Shown here one piece after another: positions 22,781-32,000 of a stretch of DNA of 38,805 nucleotides. Within the stretch, counting starts at the first letter, position 1. Every line of letters begins with the position of its first letter. The notes below the pieces were generated by a model. That model searched no databases. It had not been told where the DNA came from and was given only the letters and a program-made list of their open reading frames with translations. The DNA comes from an uncultured Acetatifactor sp. (GTDB lineage Bacteria > Bacillota > Clostridia > Lachnospirales > Lachnospiraceae): contig NZ_CAJUCP010000055.1 of assembly GCF_910585425.1 (NCBI RefSeq), forward strand, positions 1 to 38,805, read 5' to 3'. The position numbers and the translations under genes are program-made.

Positions 22781-23962
22781 ATGGAAGAAATAATCAGGGC
22801 GAATGGCAATAACCTAGCAGAAGCCACAAACAATATTCTATCAGATATTCGAACAACTCCACAGGCAAGCTCTATAAGCATGCCAATTACTCAGCTTGCT
22901 ACTCTTGGAGCAGGTGTTTCCTCCCTAATCCCAGTTCTTCGAACCGTTACTCATACTACGTCATTTGATGCACAGGGATTGTATCAATTAGCCAATTCCA
23001 GTGTTGGAGATGTCTTGAAAGCTGCAAAGAATGGTAATTTTTGGGGTGCATTTAAAACTGCTGATGGTACTTCTAAGTTTGCCCAGCTGAAAGCCGTCGA
23101 TTCCTTTTCAGCTACAAGTACATCCAAAATGCCCATCAATCCGGCAACTATGATGATGGCTGTTGCTTTGTTTTCTATTGAACAACAGCTCGGAAAGATT
23201 GCTGAGATGGAAAAGCAGATCCTATCTTTTCTGGAGATTGAAAAACAATCAGAAATCGAAGCCGATATTGAAACATTATTAAAAATCATTACAAAATATA
23301 AACATAATTGGGATAACGAATGTTTCGTTGTCAGCAACCATAAGTTGGTTCTTGACGTCCAGAGAACAGCTAGAAAAAATATGTTGACCTATCAGAAGAA
23401 AGTTGTAGGAATCCTCAATTCTAAGCAGATAATCGTGGCACAGACAAAAGTCTATTCCACACTAAAAAATCTACAGAAAAAATTTAAGTATTATCGTTTA
23501 TCGCTATATACCTTTGGACTGGCCTCCTTGATTGAAATTATGCTCAGCGGAAACTTCAATGAAGAGAACATTCATGTCATTAAATCCGAAATAGAAAAAC
23601 TCTCTATTGACTACAGAGAACTTTTCACGCAATGTTCTTCATTTTTAGAAAAGATGAGCAAGACCACTATAGAGACGCAATTGTTAGAAGGTATCGGAAC
23701 AGCCAGTAATGCCGTCGGAAAATTAATCGGCTGTATTCCAATCGTGAAAGAAGGTCCCATTGATGAATTTTTTCAGGATAATGGTATTTGTTTGAAGAGA
23801 AATGCAATAGGCATGGCGAAAGATGTTATCGCTTCATTTGCTGAAATCAGCAACCCAGATACCGGTATCTTCATCGAAAAGATGGATGATATCATACAAA
23901 TCTACAACCATACCACAGAAATATGCTTTGATGATACATACATTTATCTAATTACGGCTTGA
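22781..23962 (+). CDS. Helical protein of unknown function (393 aa)
   Basis: The start at ATG 22781 follows TTTTGGAGGAACGGAC. The protein lacks a classical signal peptide. A hydrophobic segment lies at about residues 34-56 (MPITQLATLGAGVSSLIPVL) and another at about 118-132 (PATMMMAVALFSIEQQ), followed by long heptad-like helices (KIAEMEKQILSFLEIEKQSE and onward to about residue 310). This helical plan with one or two hydrophobic stretches recalls membrane-interacting or pore-forming helical proteins, but it is not a match to any family I recognise. It precedes a lipoprotein gene and a secreted nuclease gene and is probably cotranscribed with them. AT-rich codon use marks it as foreign to the surrounding chromosome. 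Confidence 0.7.
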   Translation: MEEIIRANGNNLAEATNNILSDIRTTPQASSISMPITQLATLGAGVSSLIPVLRTVTHTTSFDAQGLYQLANSSVGDVLKAAKNGNFWGAFKTADGTSKFAQLKAVDSFSATSTSKMPINPATMMMAVALFSIEQQLGKIAEMEKQILSFLEIEKQSEIEADIETLLKIITKYKHNWDNECFVVSNHKLVLDVQRTARKNMLTYQKKVVGILNSKQIIVAQTKVYSTLKNLQKKFKYYRLSLYTFGLASLIEIMLSGNFNEENIHVIKSEIEKLSIDYRELFTQCSSFLEKMSKTTIETQLLEGIGTASNAVGKLIGCIPIVKEGPIDEFFQDNGICLKRNAIGMAKDVIASFAEISNPDTGIFIEKMDDIIQIYNHTTEICFDDTYIYLITA

Positions 23963-24012
23963 TTAGCAACAGAAAAAATGGAAATATTTGCATTGTAAGA
24001 AAGGAAAAAAAT

Positions 24013-26082
24013 ATGCTTGAAAAAATTGGAAATAAGCCCATTAGAAACAAATATTTCATACTGCTACTAACAATATTATTACTTATACCGTCAGCAGGGT
24101 GTGCCTCAAATATCGAAAATACTGATAAGAACATCACTACAGAAGATACCAGCATTGCCATCAGTGGTAATCTGGAAATTTCTGATGCCACCGAAGCCTC
24201 TACTGCAGATATAGCACCCCTGGCCGAAACAAAAGAAGCTGATGTGGATATCGTTTCAGAATATGGAACAATCGATATCTATGAAGACATGATATCTCCA
24301 TCTGTTTCCGCCAATTCCGAATTGTCAGAAATTGAAAACACCCAGTTAGATAAAATCACTGATTTCGGCGATAATCAAATTGAAGATTCTTTTGAAGACA
24401 ATACTGATTCTCTTACATCAACACAGCGAAATTCAATCAATATGTTGAATTACATAACTGTCCTCACCCAGGAAATCAATGAATCAAAAGGAAGTCGGCT
24501 CTACTTAGAGTCAGCATATAATTTTTTGATTAACTATATCTATCCAAATGCAGTCGATACAAGAACACAAGCTCAGATAACCAGTATTCTAGATACTCTT
24601 GAAGAATACCGCATGATTGCCGTTAAAAGAGAACGGCTTGAGTATATTTATGAGCAGAATCGAGCCCAGGCCCTCAGAAAGGCGATTCCAAATCCAATCG
24701 GATTACTTAGCGTGGTAGAGTCTCATAATCTGTTGAAAATGGCCGCTTCAGTTATTTATATGGCAGTCGATTCTGCTTTGAGTTATTCGTCAGAAGCATT
24801 TCAAGCTGATTTACGCTATCTTCAGAATGGATGGGAACTGGATGATGCTGAATCCGCAGAATTACATAACAGCAGAAAAAGTGCATTTTCCTATATGCTT
24901 AATATGATTCGCGACAACTCAATACCAGGTGATTATGCGTTAAACGAAGAATCCGTCCAAAATTTCGTTGAGTGGAAAAACAATACAAATCCAGCCCGTA
25001 AAATAGCCTGGTTAGAAACAAGTCAAGAGACCTATAAGGAATTCGGACCATATTGGCTTGAACTCGCAAGCTGCTACTATCAATCTGAAGAATATGAGAA
25101 CTGTCTAAATGCCATTACAGAGTATGAGTCTGTTTCGACACGTATCTTTCGCAAAGACTTTGATTACGCACAAGCATTACCTATGGCAATCATCTCTGCC
25201 AAAGAAGTAAAGAATGACGCCGAGTATATTGAAATCGCCGATAAATACTGTTCCTTAGTTCTTGATAATACAATCGATACAGATTGGGCACTTCGTTATT
25301 TTGTCGCACAAATTTATATTGATTTGTATGCAGACACAGGGAAGAATACATATTTGGATAAAGCCTATAAGATTGCATTTGATAATGTAAACATTCTTGT
25401 AGATGAGCAACATGAATTGAATGCCGCCTATATTTCTGATATTGAAGAGGAAAAAGTTGATAAAAATGCTACTAAACGTGAAAAGGAAGAAGTCAAGCAA
25501 TATAATAAACTCCTCAAAGAAGAGCGAAAGGTTGCATTGCCTCCAGTTAGCGAATCTTTATATCTCAACTGTGATTTATTATTTGCATTGGCTGACCAGA
25601 GAAATATTTCTTCCACAGAACAATCACGGATTGAATCCATATTGCATGAAAATGATGAAAAAATCTTCTTAACAGAAGCATTAGATAACAAATTCTGGTT
25701 TGACAAAAGCAACAAAGAAATTGATACAAACGAACTCACCACAACGTTTGATGGGGATGAGTTATCCATTCCAGCAACCTGCATCACAGCAAAATCCACA
25801 GTCTGTGTAATAGTTGATGGCATCAATGGCAAAATTACACTGGATGACTGGACTGTAAAAAAAGTCGAAAGACCTAAGAATGCTGATTGCTCAGAATATA
25901 TAGCTACATTTTCAAGCCAAAAAGGGAAAGACCACAAATACCACGCCGGTGACACAGTTTCTATTATAGTTGTCCCTGTCGTAGAGTCACCAGAAGAAAT
26001 GCTTGAATTTATATATGATGTGGTCGCTGTAAAAAAGATGTTTGTACTTAATGGCATCAAATTTGAGAGGAAGTTAAAATGA
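24013..26082 (+). CDS. Large lipoprotein with TPR-like helical region
   Basis: The 689-aa protein has a lipoprotein signal peptide with PSAGC and lipidated Cys30. A Thr/Ser/Glu-rich spacer (about 31-130) is followed by an alpha-helical region to about 550. That region contains TPR-like units, such as YWLELASCYYQSEEYENCLNA and the later TDWALRYFVAQIYIDLY. The C-terminal 130 residues look beta-rich (AKSTVCVIVDGINGKITLDD, HAGDTVSIIVVPVV), possibly an Ig-like domain. The start at 24013 follows AAAGGAAAAAAAT; upstream codons in this frame overlap the preceding gene. Its stop overlaps the nuclease start in ATGA, implying coupled synthesis. It may anchor, present or neutralise the nuclease at the cell surface; this is inference. 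Confidence 0.78.
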   Translation: MLEKIGNKPIRNKYFILLLTILLLIPSAGCASNIENTDKNITTEDTSIAISGNLEISDATEASTADIAPLAETKEADVDIVSEYGTIDIYEDMISPSVSANSELSEIENTQLDKITDFGDNQIEDSFEDNTDSLTSTQRNSINMLNYITVLTQEINESKGSRLYLESAYNFLINYIYPNAVDTRTQAQITSILDTLEEYRMIAVKRERLEYIYEQNRAQALRKAIPNPIGLLSVVESHNLLKMAASVIYMAVDSALSYSSEAFQADLRYLQNGWELDDAESAELHNSRKSAFSYMLNMIRDNSIPGDYALNEESVQNFVEWKNNTNPARKIAWLETSQETYKEFGPYWLELASCYYQSEEYENCLNAITEYESVSTRIFRKDFDYAQALPMAIISAKEVKNDAEYIEIADKYCSLVLDNTIDTDWALRYFVAQIYIDLYADTGKNTYLDKAYKIAFDNVNILVDEQHELNAAYISDIEEEKVDKNATKREKEEVKQYNKLLKEERKVALPPVSESLYLNCDLLFALADQRNISSTEQSRIESILHENDEKIFLTEALDNKFWFDKSNKEIDTNELTTTFDGDELSIPATCITAKSTVCVIVDGINGKITLDDWTVKKVERPKNADCSEYIATFSSQKGKDHKYHAGDTVSIIVVPVVESPEEMLEFIYDVVAVKKMFVLNGIKFERKLK

Positions 26083-27521
26083 TAAAACGCTTGTCAGCTT
26101 TGTTATTGGCAGTAGTTCTGTTGATTTCGCTTCCTTGTACGGCTACTGCATGCAATGAACAATGCAATACATATGTAACACAGATATTATTTGGCGATAG
26201 CGCCTTAAATTATGCATCCGATGACAGTGTAAAGATGCTGCTGGATGCATTGTATCTATGCAGCGAGCAATCCGATGGCCTAGGACAGGATAAGCTAGAT
26301 TTCTTGAAAAGCAAAAAAGTAAATAAAATCCCTTCTTTGTCGAGCCTTAATATCAAAAGTAATTATTTGTTGGAATGTTCTCATAATAGTTGGGAAAGCG
26401 AATCTGCAACGACAAAAAAAGCGCAGAGTGTCAGAAAAAAGCTTCTTCAAAGGACCGTCAATAAGGTTTTTGATTTCGGCTTGTTCAATAACTGGTTTGG
26501 CAGTAATAGCGGAAAATGCAATAGCTTTGCTGCACTGCTCTATTATTTGCATATTCTCTCAGACTATATAGCTGATAATCCTGTAAATACAGAGGTTGCA
26601 TTTGAAGGGTTTACTGTATCCGCATATGCGGGACAGCCTTTCGTACTTCTCAATGGAAATAGACCATTATTTACAGCAGAAGAAAAGAAAAGTACAGATG
26701 GGTTTACTTCATTCAGTCCATTAGACAGCCAAGGACGATGTGGAGTTGCTTTTGCCAATATATGCATTGATATTATGCCTCCACCTGATTCCAGACAAGC
26801 GCTTGGAAGCATAAAACCATCCGGATGGAAACAGAATAACTATCCTGGTATCGTTAATTCTGAACTCCCATATCTATATAACAGGTGCCATTTGATAGCA
26901 CATCAACTTGCAGGTATTGACGATGAGATAAATCTGATTACCGGAACGAATTACCTAAATGCAAAAGGCATGAAACCATTTGAGGATAAAGTCGCAAAGT
27001 ACATTAGAGAAACGGGCAATCATGTTCTATATCGCGTCACACCTGTTTTCATAGGTGAGAACAATGTGGCATCTGGTGTCCAGCTGGAGGGTTATTCTGT
27101 CGAAGATGCAGGGGAGGGAATCTGCTTCAATGTTTACTGTTATAATGTTCAGCCTGGAATAAGTCTGAACTATGCGAATGGTTCAAATTCAATTTCAGAT
27201 TCTACTTTTGAAGCTGAAAATATTATCCCCTTTGCCGTCATGAATGCAGATGACGGCAATCCCGATTTGATTTTAGAACTAAACAGGCATTTGGCAATTA
27301 TATTTGAAAATCAGAAGAACACAAATACCTATATCGCAATGCTGAATAAGATTGACTCTATTGCAAGTGAATCACGGATGATTGCAGGCAATAAAAACAC
27401 TCCGACACAAAATTATATTATGCTCAAGGAACAGCAATATAAATATTTTAACGTGTTAAAGTGTTATATCCCGCTTCTGTTGGCGAAAGAGGATTTCTTT
27501 AAGGCTACGTTTTCCGTATAA
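26079..27521 (+). CDS. Secreted DNA/RNA non-specific endonuclease
   Basis: The 480-aa protein has a Sec signal peptide (MIKRLSALLLAVVLLISLP, cleavage near TATA-C). A 150-residue cysteine-containing N-terminal region of unknown role precedes a beta-beta-alpha-metal nuclease domain at about 165-345. The key sequence NRCHLIAHQLAG (catalytic His near 271) is followed by NLITGTNYLNAKGMKPFEDK, holding the metal-binding Asn, and HVLYRVTPVF. This is the pattern of Firmicutes secreted nucleases of the Endonuclease_NS_2 type (EndA/streptodornase-like). A C-terminal helical extension (about 390-480) is not part of the nuclease core. It is translationally coupled to the lipoprotein gene. Likely roles are nutrient scavenging, DNA uptake or attack on competitors. 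Confidence 0.9.
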   Translation: MIKRLSALLLAVVLLISLPCTATACNEQCNTYVTQILFGDSALNYASDDSVKMLLDALYLCSEQSDGLGQDKLDFLKSKKVNKIPSLSSLNIKSNYLLECSHNSWESESATTKKAQSVRKKLLQRTVNKVFDFGLFNNWFGSNSGKCNSFAALLYYLHILSDYIADNPVNTEVAFEGFTVSAYAGQPFVLLNGNRPLFTAEEKKSTDGFTSFSPLDSQGRCGVAFANICIDIMPPPDSRQALGSIKPSGWKQNNYPGIVNSELPYLYNRCHLIAHQLAGIDDEINLITGTNYLNAKGMKPFEDKVAKYIRETGNHVLYRVTPVFIGENNVASGVQLEGYSVEDAGEGICFNVYCYNVQPGISLNYANGSNSISDSTFEAENIIPFAVMNADDGNPDLILELNRHLAIIFENQKNTNTYIAMLNKIDSIASESRMIAGNKNTPTQNYIMLKEQQYKYFNVLKCYIPLLLAKEDFFKATFSV

Positions 27522-27547
27522 TAGCCAAAAACGCTCCTCTTCCGCCC

Positions 27548-28111
27548 TCAGAGGAACATAGCCATATACAGCGGCAGCGTAATTTTTGCATCGCTGACCC
27601 CCACGTTCCCCGCCACCAGCTTATAGGCATAGGGCGGTGCAAATTCCTCTATGAAATGGTTCACCGACACCGTGGCCCCACGCTTGGACTTTACCTCTAC
27701 GGGAATCACCGCGCCGTCCCGCACCAGGAGGAATTCGATTTCCTGGGTATTTTTATCGTTTTTGAAATAATTCAGTCCAAGGCCCCTCTTCGTCAGCATG
27801 TCAAAGACAAGATTCTCGTAGATGCCGCCCTTGGCCGGGCCTGTGAGCGTGTCCTTCAACAGAGCGGCCTGGGTGTCATAGCCGTAGAGAGAGGCGAGCA
27901 GGCCGATGTCCGTCACATAGGCCTTGAACTGATCCGGTTTTTCGTAGGCCACAAGGGGGAACTGCGGCGTGGATACATTGACGCACAGCTTGATCATTCC
28001 GGCATTCACCAGCCAGTTCAGGCAGTTTTTATATCGGCGGGCGTTCCCCTCCTTGCCGACTATCTTGTATTGGAATTCCCAAGGATGCCCTAGGGCCGCA
28101 GCACGGCGCAC
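27548..28111 (-). pseudogene. Truncated DUF4143 ATPase, C-terminal remnant
   Basis: The frame encodes the DUF4143 domain and C-terminal nuclease-like part of the widespread AAA_14/DUF4143 ATPases. Visible are EFQYKIVGKEGNARRYKNCL, then VYEKP-type sequence around AYEKPDQFKAYVTDIGLLA, and late IEFLLVRDGAVIPVEVKSKR. The N-terminal ATPase (about 220 residues with Walker A) is missing. Homology starts at about 28078, only a few codons after the stop of the neighbouring exonuclease-family gene, with which the open frame overlaps. There is no ribosome binding site or sensible start, so the remnant is probably not expressed as a functional protein. Confidence 0.78.
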
Positions 28112-28842
28112 ACAGGGTAGTGGTCGGAAAGGAACACCCCGCCCTTCTCATCCTCCCACTTCTCCACTTTTTCACAGGCAAAGCCCTTTACAAAAATATA
28201 ATCTATGGAGCATGGCGCTTCTGTCCGCAGATAGCCATGGTAGGTGATACCAATCCCCTCCGTCACATTGGTATAGGAAGGATACTCCCTGACTATCCCC
28301 ATCTCCCGGCTGTCCGGCTCCGCGTTCATGTCCCCGGTGATGACGACGGGTGCATCGGCGAAAAGCGCAGCCCGGCCCAGCTTCTCCATGATCTGCCGCA
28401 TGCCCTGTTCCCTGGCCCCGGCTCCCTCGTGGTCCAGATGGGTGTTCACCACCCGGAACACCTGCTTCGTGGCAAGCTCCTCAAAGACCGCCTCCGTGGT
28501 CACCCTGGGGCAGATGCTCTGGTCCGGATAGCGGGAGGCGGGCACATAGGGCGTGTCCGACAGCCAGTAGGTCTCCATCTGGATCAGGTTGAATGCGTCC
28601 CTGCGGTAGGCGATGGCCGCCTGCTCGTCCTCCAGGGTCTCGCTGCGCCCGCAGCCGATCACATAATACCCGGAGAGCGCCTCCTTCAGCCAGGCCGCCA
28701 CATGGGGCAGCACCTCCTGGAAGCAGACGATGTCCGGCTTTTCTTCCGCAAGCTTCTCTAAAATCAGCGGCTTGCGGTAGCGGAAATTGTTGTCTCCGTC
28801 CTGACCATAATCGCATCGTATGTTAAAAGTCACTATCTTCAT
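28090..28842 (-). CDS. Endonuclease/exonuclease/phosphatase family protein
   Basis: The 250-aa protein has the full EEP fold signature: MKIVTFNIRCD at the N-terminus (metal-binding Asn), CFQEVLPH (Glu near 46), NTHLDHEG, ITGDMNAEPDS (Asp and Asn of the active site) and SDHYPVCA (catalytic Asp-His). No signal peptide is seen, so it acts in the cytoplasm. Family members act on nucleic acids, inositol phosphates or sphingomyelin. The short, compact form here is common in Lachnospiraceae and is often found near sugar-use genes, so a phosphodiesterase on a small substrate is possible. The start at 28842 follows GGGAGATGACAGG. A large inverted repeat lies just upstream. Confidence 0.88.
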   Translation of the reverse strand: MKIVTFNIRCDYGQDGDNNFRYRKPLILEKLAEEKPDIVCFQEVLPHVAAWLKEALSGYYVIGCGRSETLEDEQAAIAYRRDAFNLIQMETYWLSDTPYVPASRYPDQSICPRVTTEAVFEELATKQVFRVVNTHLDHEGAGAREQGMRQIMEKLGRAALFADAPVVITGDMNAEPDSREMGIVREYPSYTNVTEGIGITYHGYLRTEAPCSIDYIFVKGFACEKVEKWEDEKGGVFLSDHYPVCAVLRP

Positions 28843-28860
28843 CCTGTCATCTCCCTGTCT

Positions 28861-28915
28861 GAAAACTATGTGCCGCCCGTCACGCGCTGTAGAGACGCGA
28901 CAGCACATAGTTTTC
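28861..28915 (-). repeat. 13-bp inverted repeat in the leader of the EEP gene
   Basis: GAAAACTATGTGC (28861-28873) and its exact complement (28903-28915) flank a 29-nt GC-rich loop that has inner CGCG complementarity. In the minus-strand transcript this large hairpin would end about 10 nt ahead of the GGGAG ribosome binding site. It could be a leader structure that affects expression; there is no T tract on the minus strand. Confidence 0.6.
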
Positions 28916-28927
28916 CCTTCCTGCGCA

Positions 28928-28960
28928 AATCCTCCGGCATGACCGGAGGATTCGCTTTTT
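28928..28960 (+). terminator. Terminator-like hairpin in plus orientation
   Basis: AATCCTCCGG (28928-28937) and CCGGAGGATT (28943-28952) form a perfect 10-bp stem with a 5-nt loop, followed by CGCTTTTT on the plus strand. The genes on both sides run on the minus strand, so it may stop antisense or read-through transcription. It may also act only as a 3'-end hairpin for the mannosidase transcript. Confidence 0.5.
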
Positions 28961-29010
28961 ACTTATTTATATACTGCAAATTTAACCAGTGCGCAGTATA
29001 AATCACAGTC

Positions 29011-32000
29011 TTACCGTTTCACTCTGACGGTCTTGATCTCAAACGCCCTGAACGGCAGGACGATCTTCCCGTCCGTCACAGGCACTTCCTCGATGACGTT
29101 CTCCAGCATATCGCACAGATAGGCCTTCGCCGCGCCGAACTGCAGGCTCACTTCCGCCTTTGTCGCCGCCTTCTTGGCCTCGTAGAGGCGCAGTACGATG
29201 TCGCCGCTTCCGTCCTCCGCGGGCTTCATGGTATCCAGGATCACATTGGCCTTATCCACGGTCACGGCGCTGAAGCGCTCCACTGCCCCCTTGCTCACCA
29301 CAGGCTTCACGTTCAGCTCATAGCCCTGTCTGACTACATCGCTGTCAGCAAATGTCCCCTCCCATGCCGTGAAGGCGTAGGTGAAGGAATGCTGCCCGTT
29401 GTCCGCCCGCATCTCAGGACAGGCGGCGGCGCGCAGGAGGGTCAGCTCCAGGGCGTTGCCGTTCATGCTGATGCCGTACTTACAGTCGTTGAGCACCGCC
29501 GCGCCGTGTGAGCCGTCGCAGAGAGCGCTGTAGCGATGGTTGCACACCTCGAACCGGTCCTTGTCGTAGAGCCTGGAGCGATGTGCGGGACGTTCCACAT
29601 AACCAAACTGCATTTCGTTGATGCCGTTCTCCGCGTACACGTCCACAGGGAAGGACACCTTCAGCAGCCTGTGGAGCTCCTTCCAGTCCACCTCTGTCTC
29701 GAAGGCAAGCCTCCTGCTGTCCGCGGCCAGGCGGATGTACTGCGTGAAGCTGGATTCGCTGATTCTGCCGGACACCTTCAGCACGCCCTCCAGGCCTTCG
29801 CCCACCTTCTCCACCGATACCTCGGTGGCGGCCTTCACCTCCTGCAGGATATAGTTGGAATCGATGTCCCAGGCGTCGAACAGGCGGGGCACATCCTTGT
29901 ACAGGCGGAACCTGTTCATGGGCTGTGCGGCGTACTCCCTGCCGGACTCTTTCAGCACAAAGGACACCACTTCGCCCCTGCCGTCCACGACGGCCCTGAC
30001 CTGGCTGTTCTCCAGCACATAGCCGTCCCCGTCTTCCTTCACGGACACAGCCGTTTCGCTGCCCCCGGAAGCCGCGGCCTCACCGGGCACCAGGGACACC
30101 GCGCCGCAGGAGGGGATGTCCACGACCGCCTTCACGCCCTCCGCCGTCTTCTGCACGGGCACTGCCTGGCCCTCCACAGTCTTCGCCCCCTGGGCAAAGG
30201 CCTCGGGCAGCTCCACCAGGGCTTTCCGGTCAAAGCTCAAGGAGTTCCACACCGTCACGGCATTTTCCTCTTTCCGCTCCGTCAGCGCGTCGAGCGCCTG
30301 ATTCAGCAGCTCCTCCGCGCCCGAATGAATCGCCTCATGGGCCTTGTTCGCCTCCACGTAGACCCGTCCGATGCTGGAGCCGGGCAGGATGTCATGGAAC
30401 TGGTGCAGCAGCAGCTCCTTCCACAGGGCATCCGCCTTCGCCAGGTCATAATCCAGGCCGCGGCCCATACCTAAGCTGCTCCAGAACTCCTCTTCCCTCA
30501 TGGCCAGCTCATTGCGGCGGTTATTCTTCTTCACGGCCGCCTGGGAGGTGTAGGTCCCCCTGTGGGCGCTGAAATACAGTTCTCCCACGTAGGTGTTCAC
30601 CGGGCCGCCCTCCTTCTCCATATCCTGGAAGAATTCCATGGGGCCTGCCATCTTCACCTTCACGCTGCCCTCCAGGTCCTCCTGGCGCTTGGCGTACTCG
30701 ATGTAATCCCTGGCCGGGCCGCCGCCGTCCCCGTATCCGTAGGGCATCAGGAAAGCGTCCAGATCCTGCATCTGCGTCCGGTTCTTCCAGATATTGTTGG
30801 CCTCGATGGGATCCGTGCGGTAGGTATAGCTGGTGGGCAGGAAGGACACCACCTGGCTGCCGTCCATGCCCTCCCAGGTGAAGTAATGGTACGGGAACTG
30901 ATCCCCCTCATTGTAGGACCAGAATATCTTCTGGGTCACCAGATAGTCCACGCCACAGCCCTTCAGGATCTGGGGCAGGGCCGCTGTGTATCCGAAGGTG
31001 TCGGGCAGCCAGAGCACCTTGCTGTCCACATCGAACTCTTCCTTGTAATACCTTTTTCCGTGTACCAATTGACGGATGAGTGCTTCTCCGCTGGCCATGT
31101 TGGTATCCGGCTCCACCCACATGGCGCCGTCCGCGATCCACTGGCCGCCCTTCACCGCCTCCTTGATCCTGGCAAAGAGCTCGGGATAATACTTCTTGCA
31201 CATCTCATAGGAAGCCGGCTGGCTCTGGATGAACTTGTACTCCGGGTACTCCTCGATCAGGCGAAGCTGGGCCGCGAAAGTCCTCTCGGTCTTGCGGTAG
31301 GTCTCCGCCATGGGCCAGAGCCACGCCAGATCCAGATGGGCATTGCCCACGGCGTAGAAGACGGGAGCGCTGGAGCCGTTCTTCGCCTCCATCACAGGGC
31401 GCAGGGCCTCCCTGGCCGCCTTATAGGAAGCGATTCGTCCCTCCCTGGGCTGCTCGAAATCCGCGATCAGGGTGAACTCCTGCAGAGCCTTGGCGATCTT
31501 CGCCGCCCGCAGGGAGGTCTCGTCCAGAGTCGTCAGCAGGGCGCTGAGGGTGGCCACGTCCATGTAAAGCTGATAAGCGTCCTCATTCCAGATGCCGTAG
31601 GTGCATTTCCCCAGGACGCGCCGCTTCCCTTCCTCCGCCGTATCCTCAAATGCGCCGGGCAGCACGGGGCCTGTGGTGCAGCCTCCCGTAGGGGCCTCGG
31701 GCATGAAATGGCCCGCATAGGTCTCCATCAGGATGTCATAACGCTCTCCGCCCTGGGCGCAGGCGCTGAGGGCATTGTCCTCTATGAAGTGATGGGGCTC
31801 GTTCACCCAGGAGGCCCGGAAGGTTCCGAAGGCCTTCCCGTTCACGAACAGCGCAGACTCTCCCTGGGGCCTTAAGTCCATCACGATCCGCTGGCCCTTC
31901 GCCTGCTCCGGCAGGGTGACGTTCCCCCTGAACCAGCAATACTCCCACTCATGCCCCCAGGTGAAGCCCGGGCTCACCGGCTGGAAAGGCCCCTTCTGAG

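Larger units (their letters stand above)
22572..27545. other. AT-rich, probably acquired three-gene island
   Basis: Base use changes abruptly here: the flanking genes are rich in G and C at third codon positions, while this stretch is dominated by A and T. It includes a 209-bp AT-rich leader (22572-22780) with no clear promoter, although TTGACA occurs near 22661. Three plus-strand genes lie in a row with 50-nt and -4-nt spacing. No integrase, transposase, tRNA or obvious direct repeats flank it. The borders are two damaged genes, the internally deleted PD-(D/E)XK gene and a truncated DUF4143 gene, so insertion into a hotspot of accessory genes is likely. Confidence 0.7.

Noticed and set aside
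22572..27545. Prophage or integrative element
   Set aside because: There is no integrase, transposase, tRNA target, phage structural gene or visible flanking direct repeat; only base composition and damaged borders suggest transfer.
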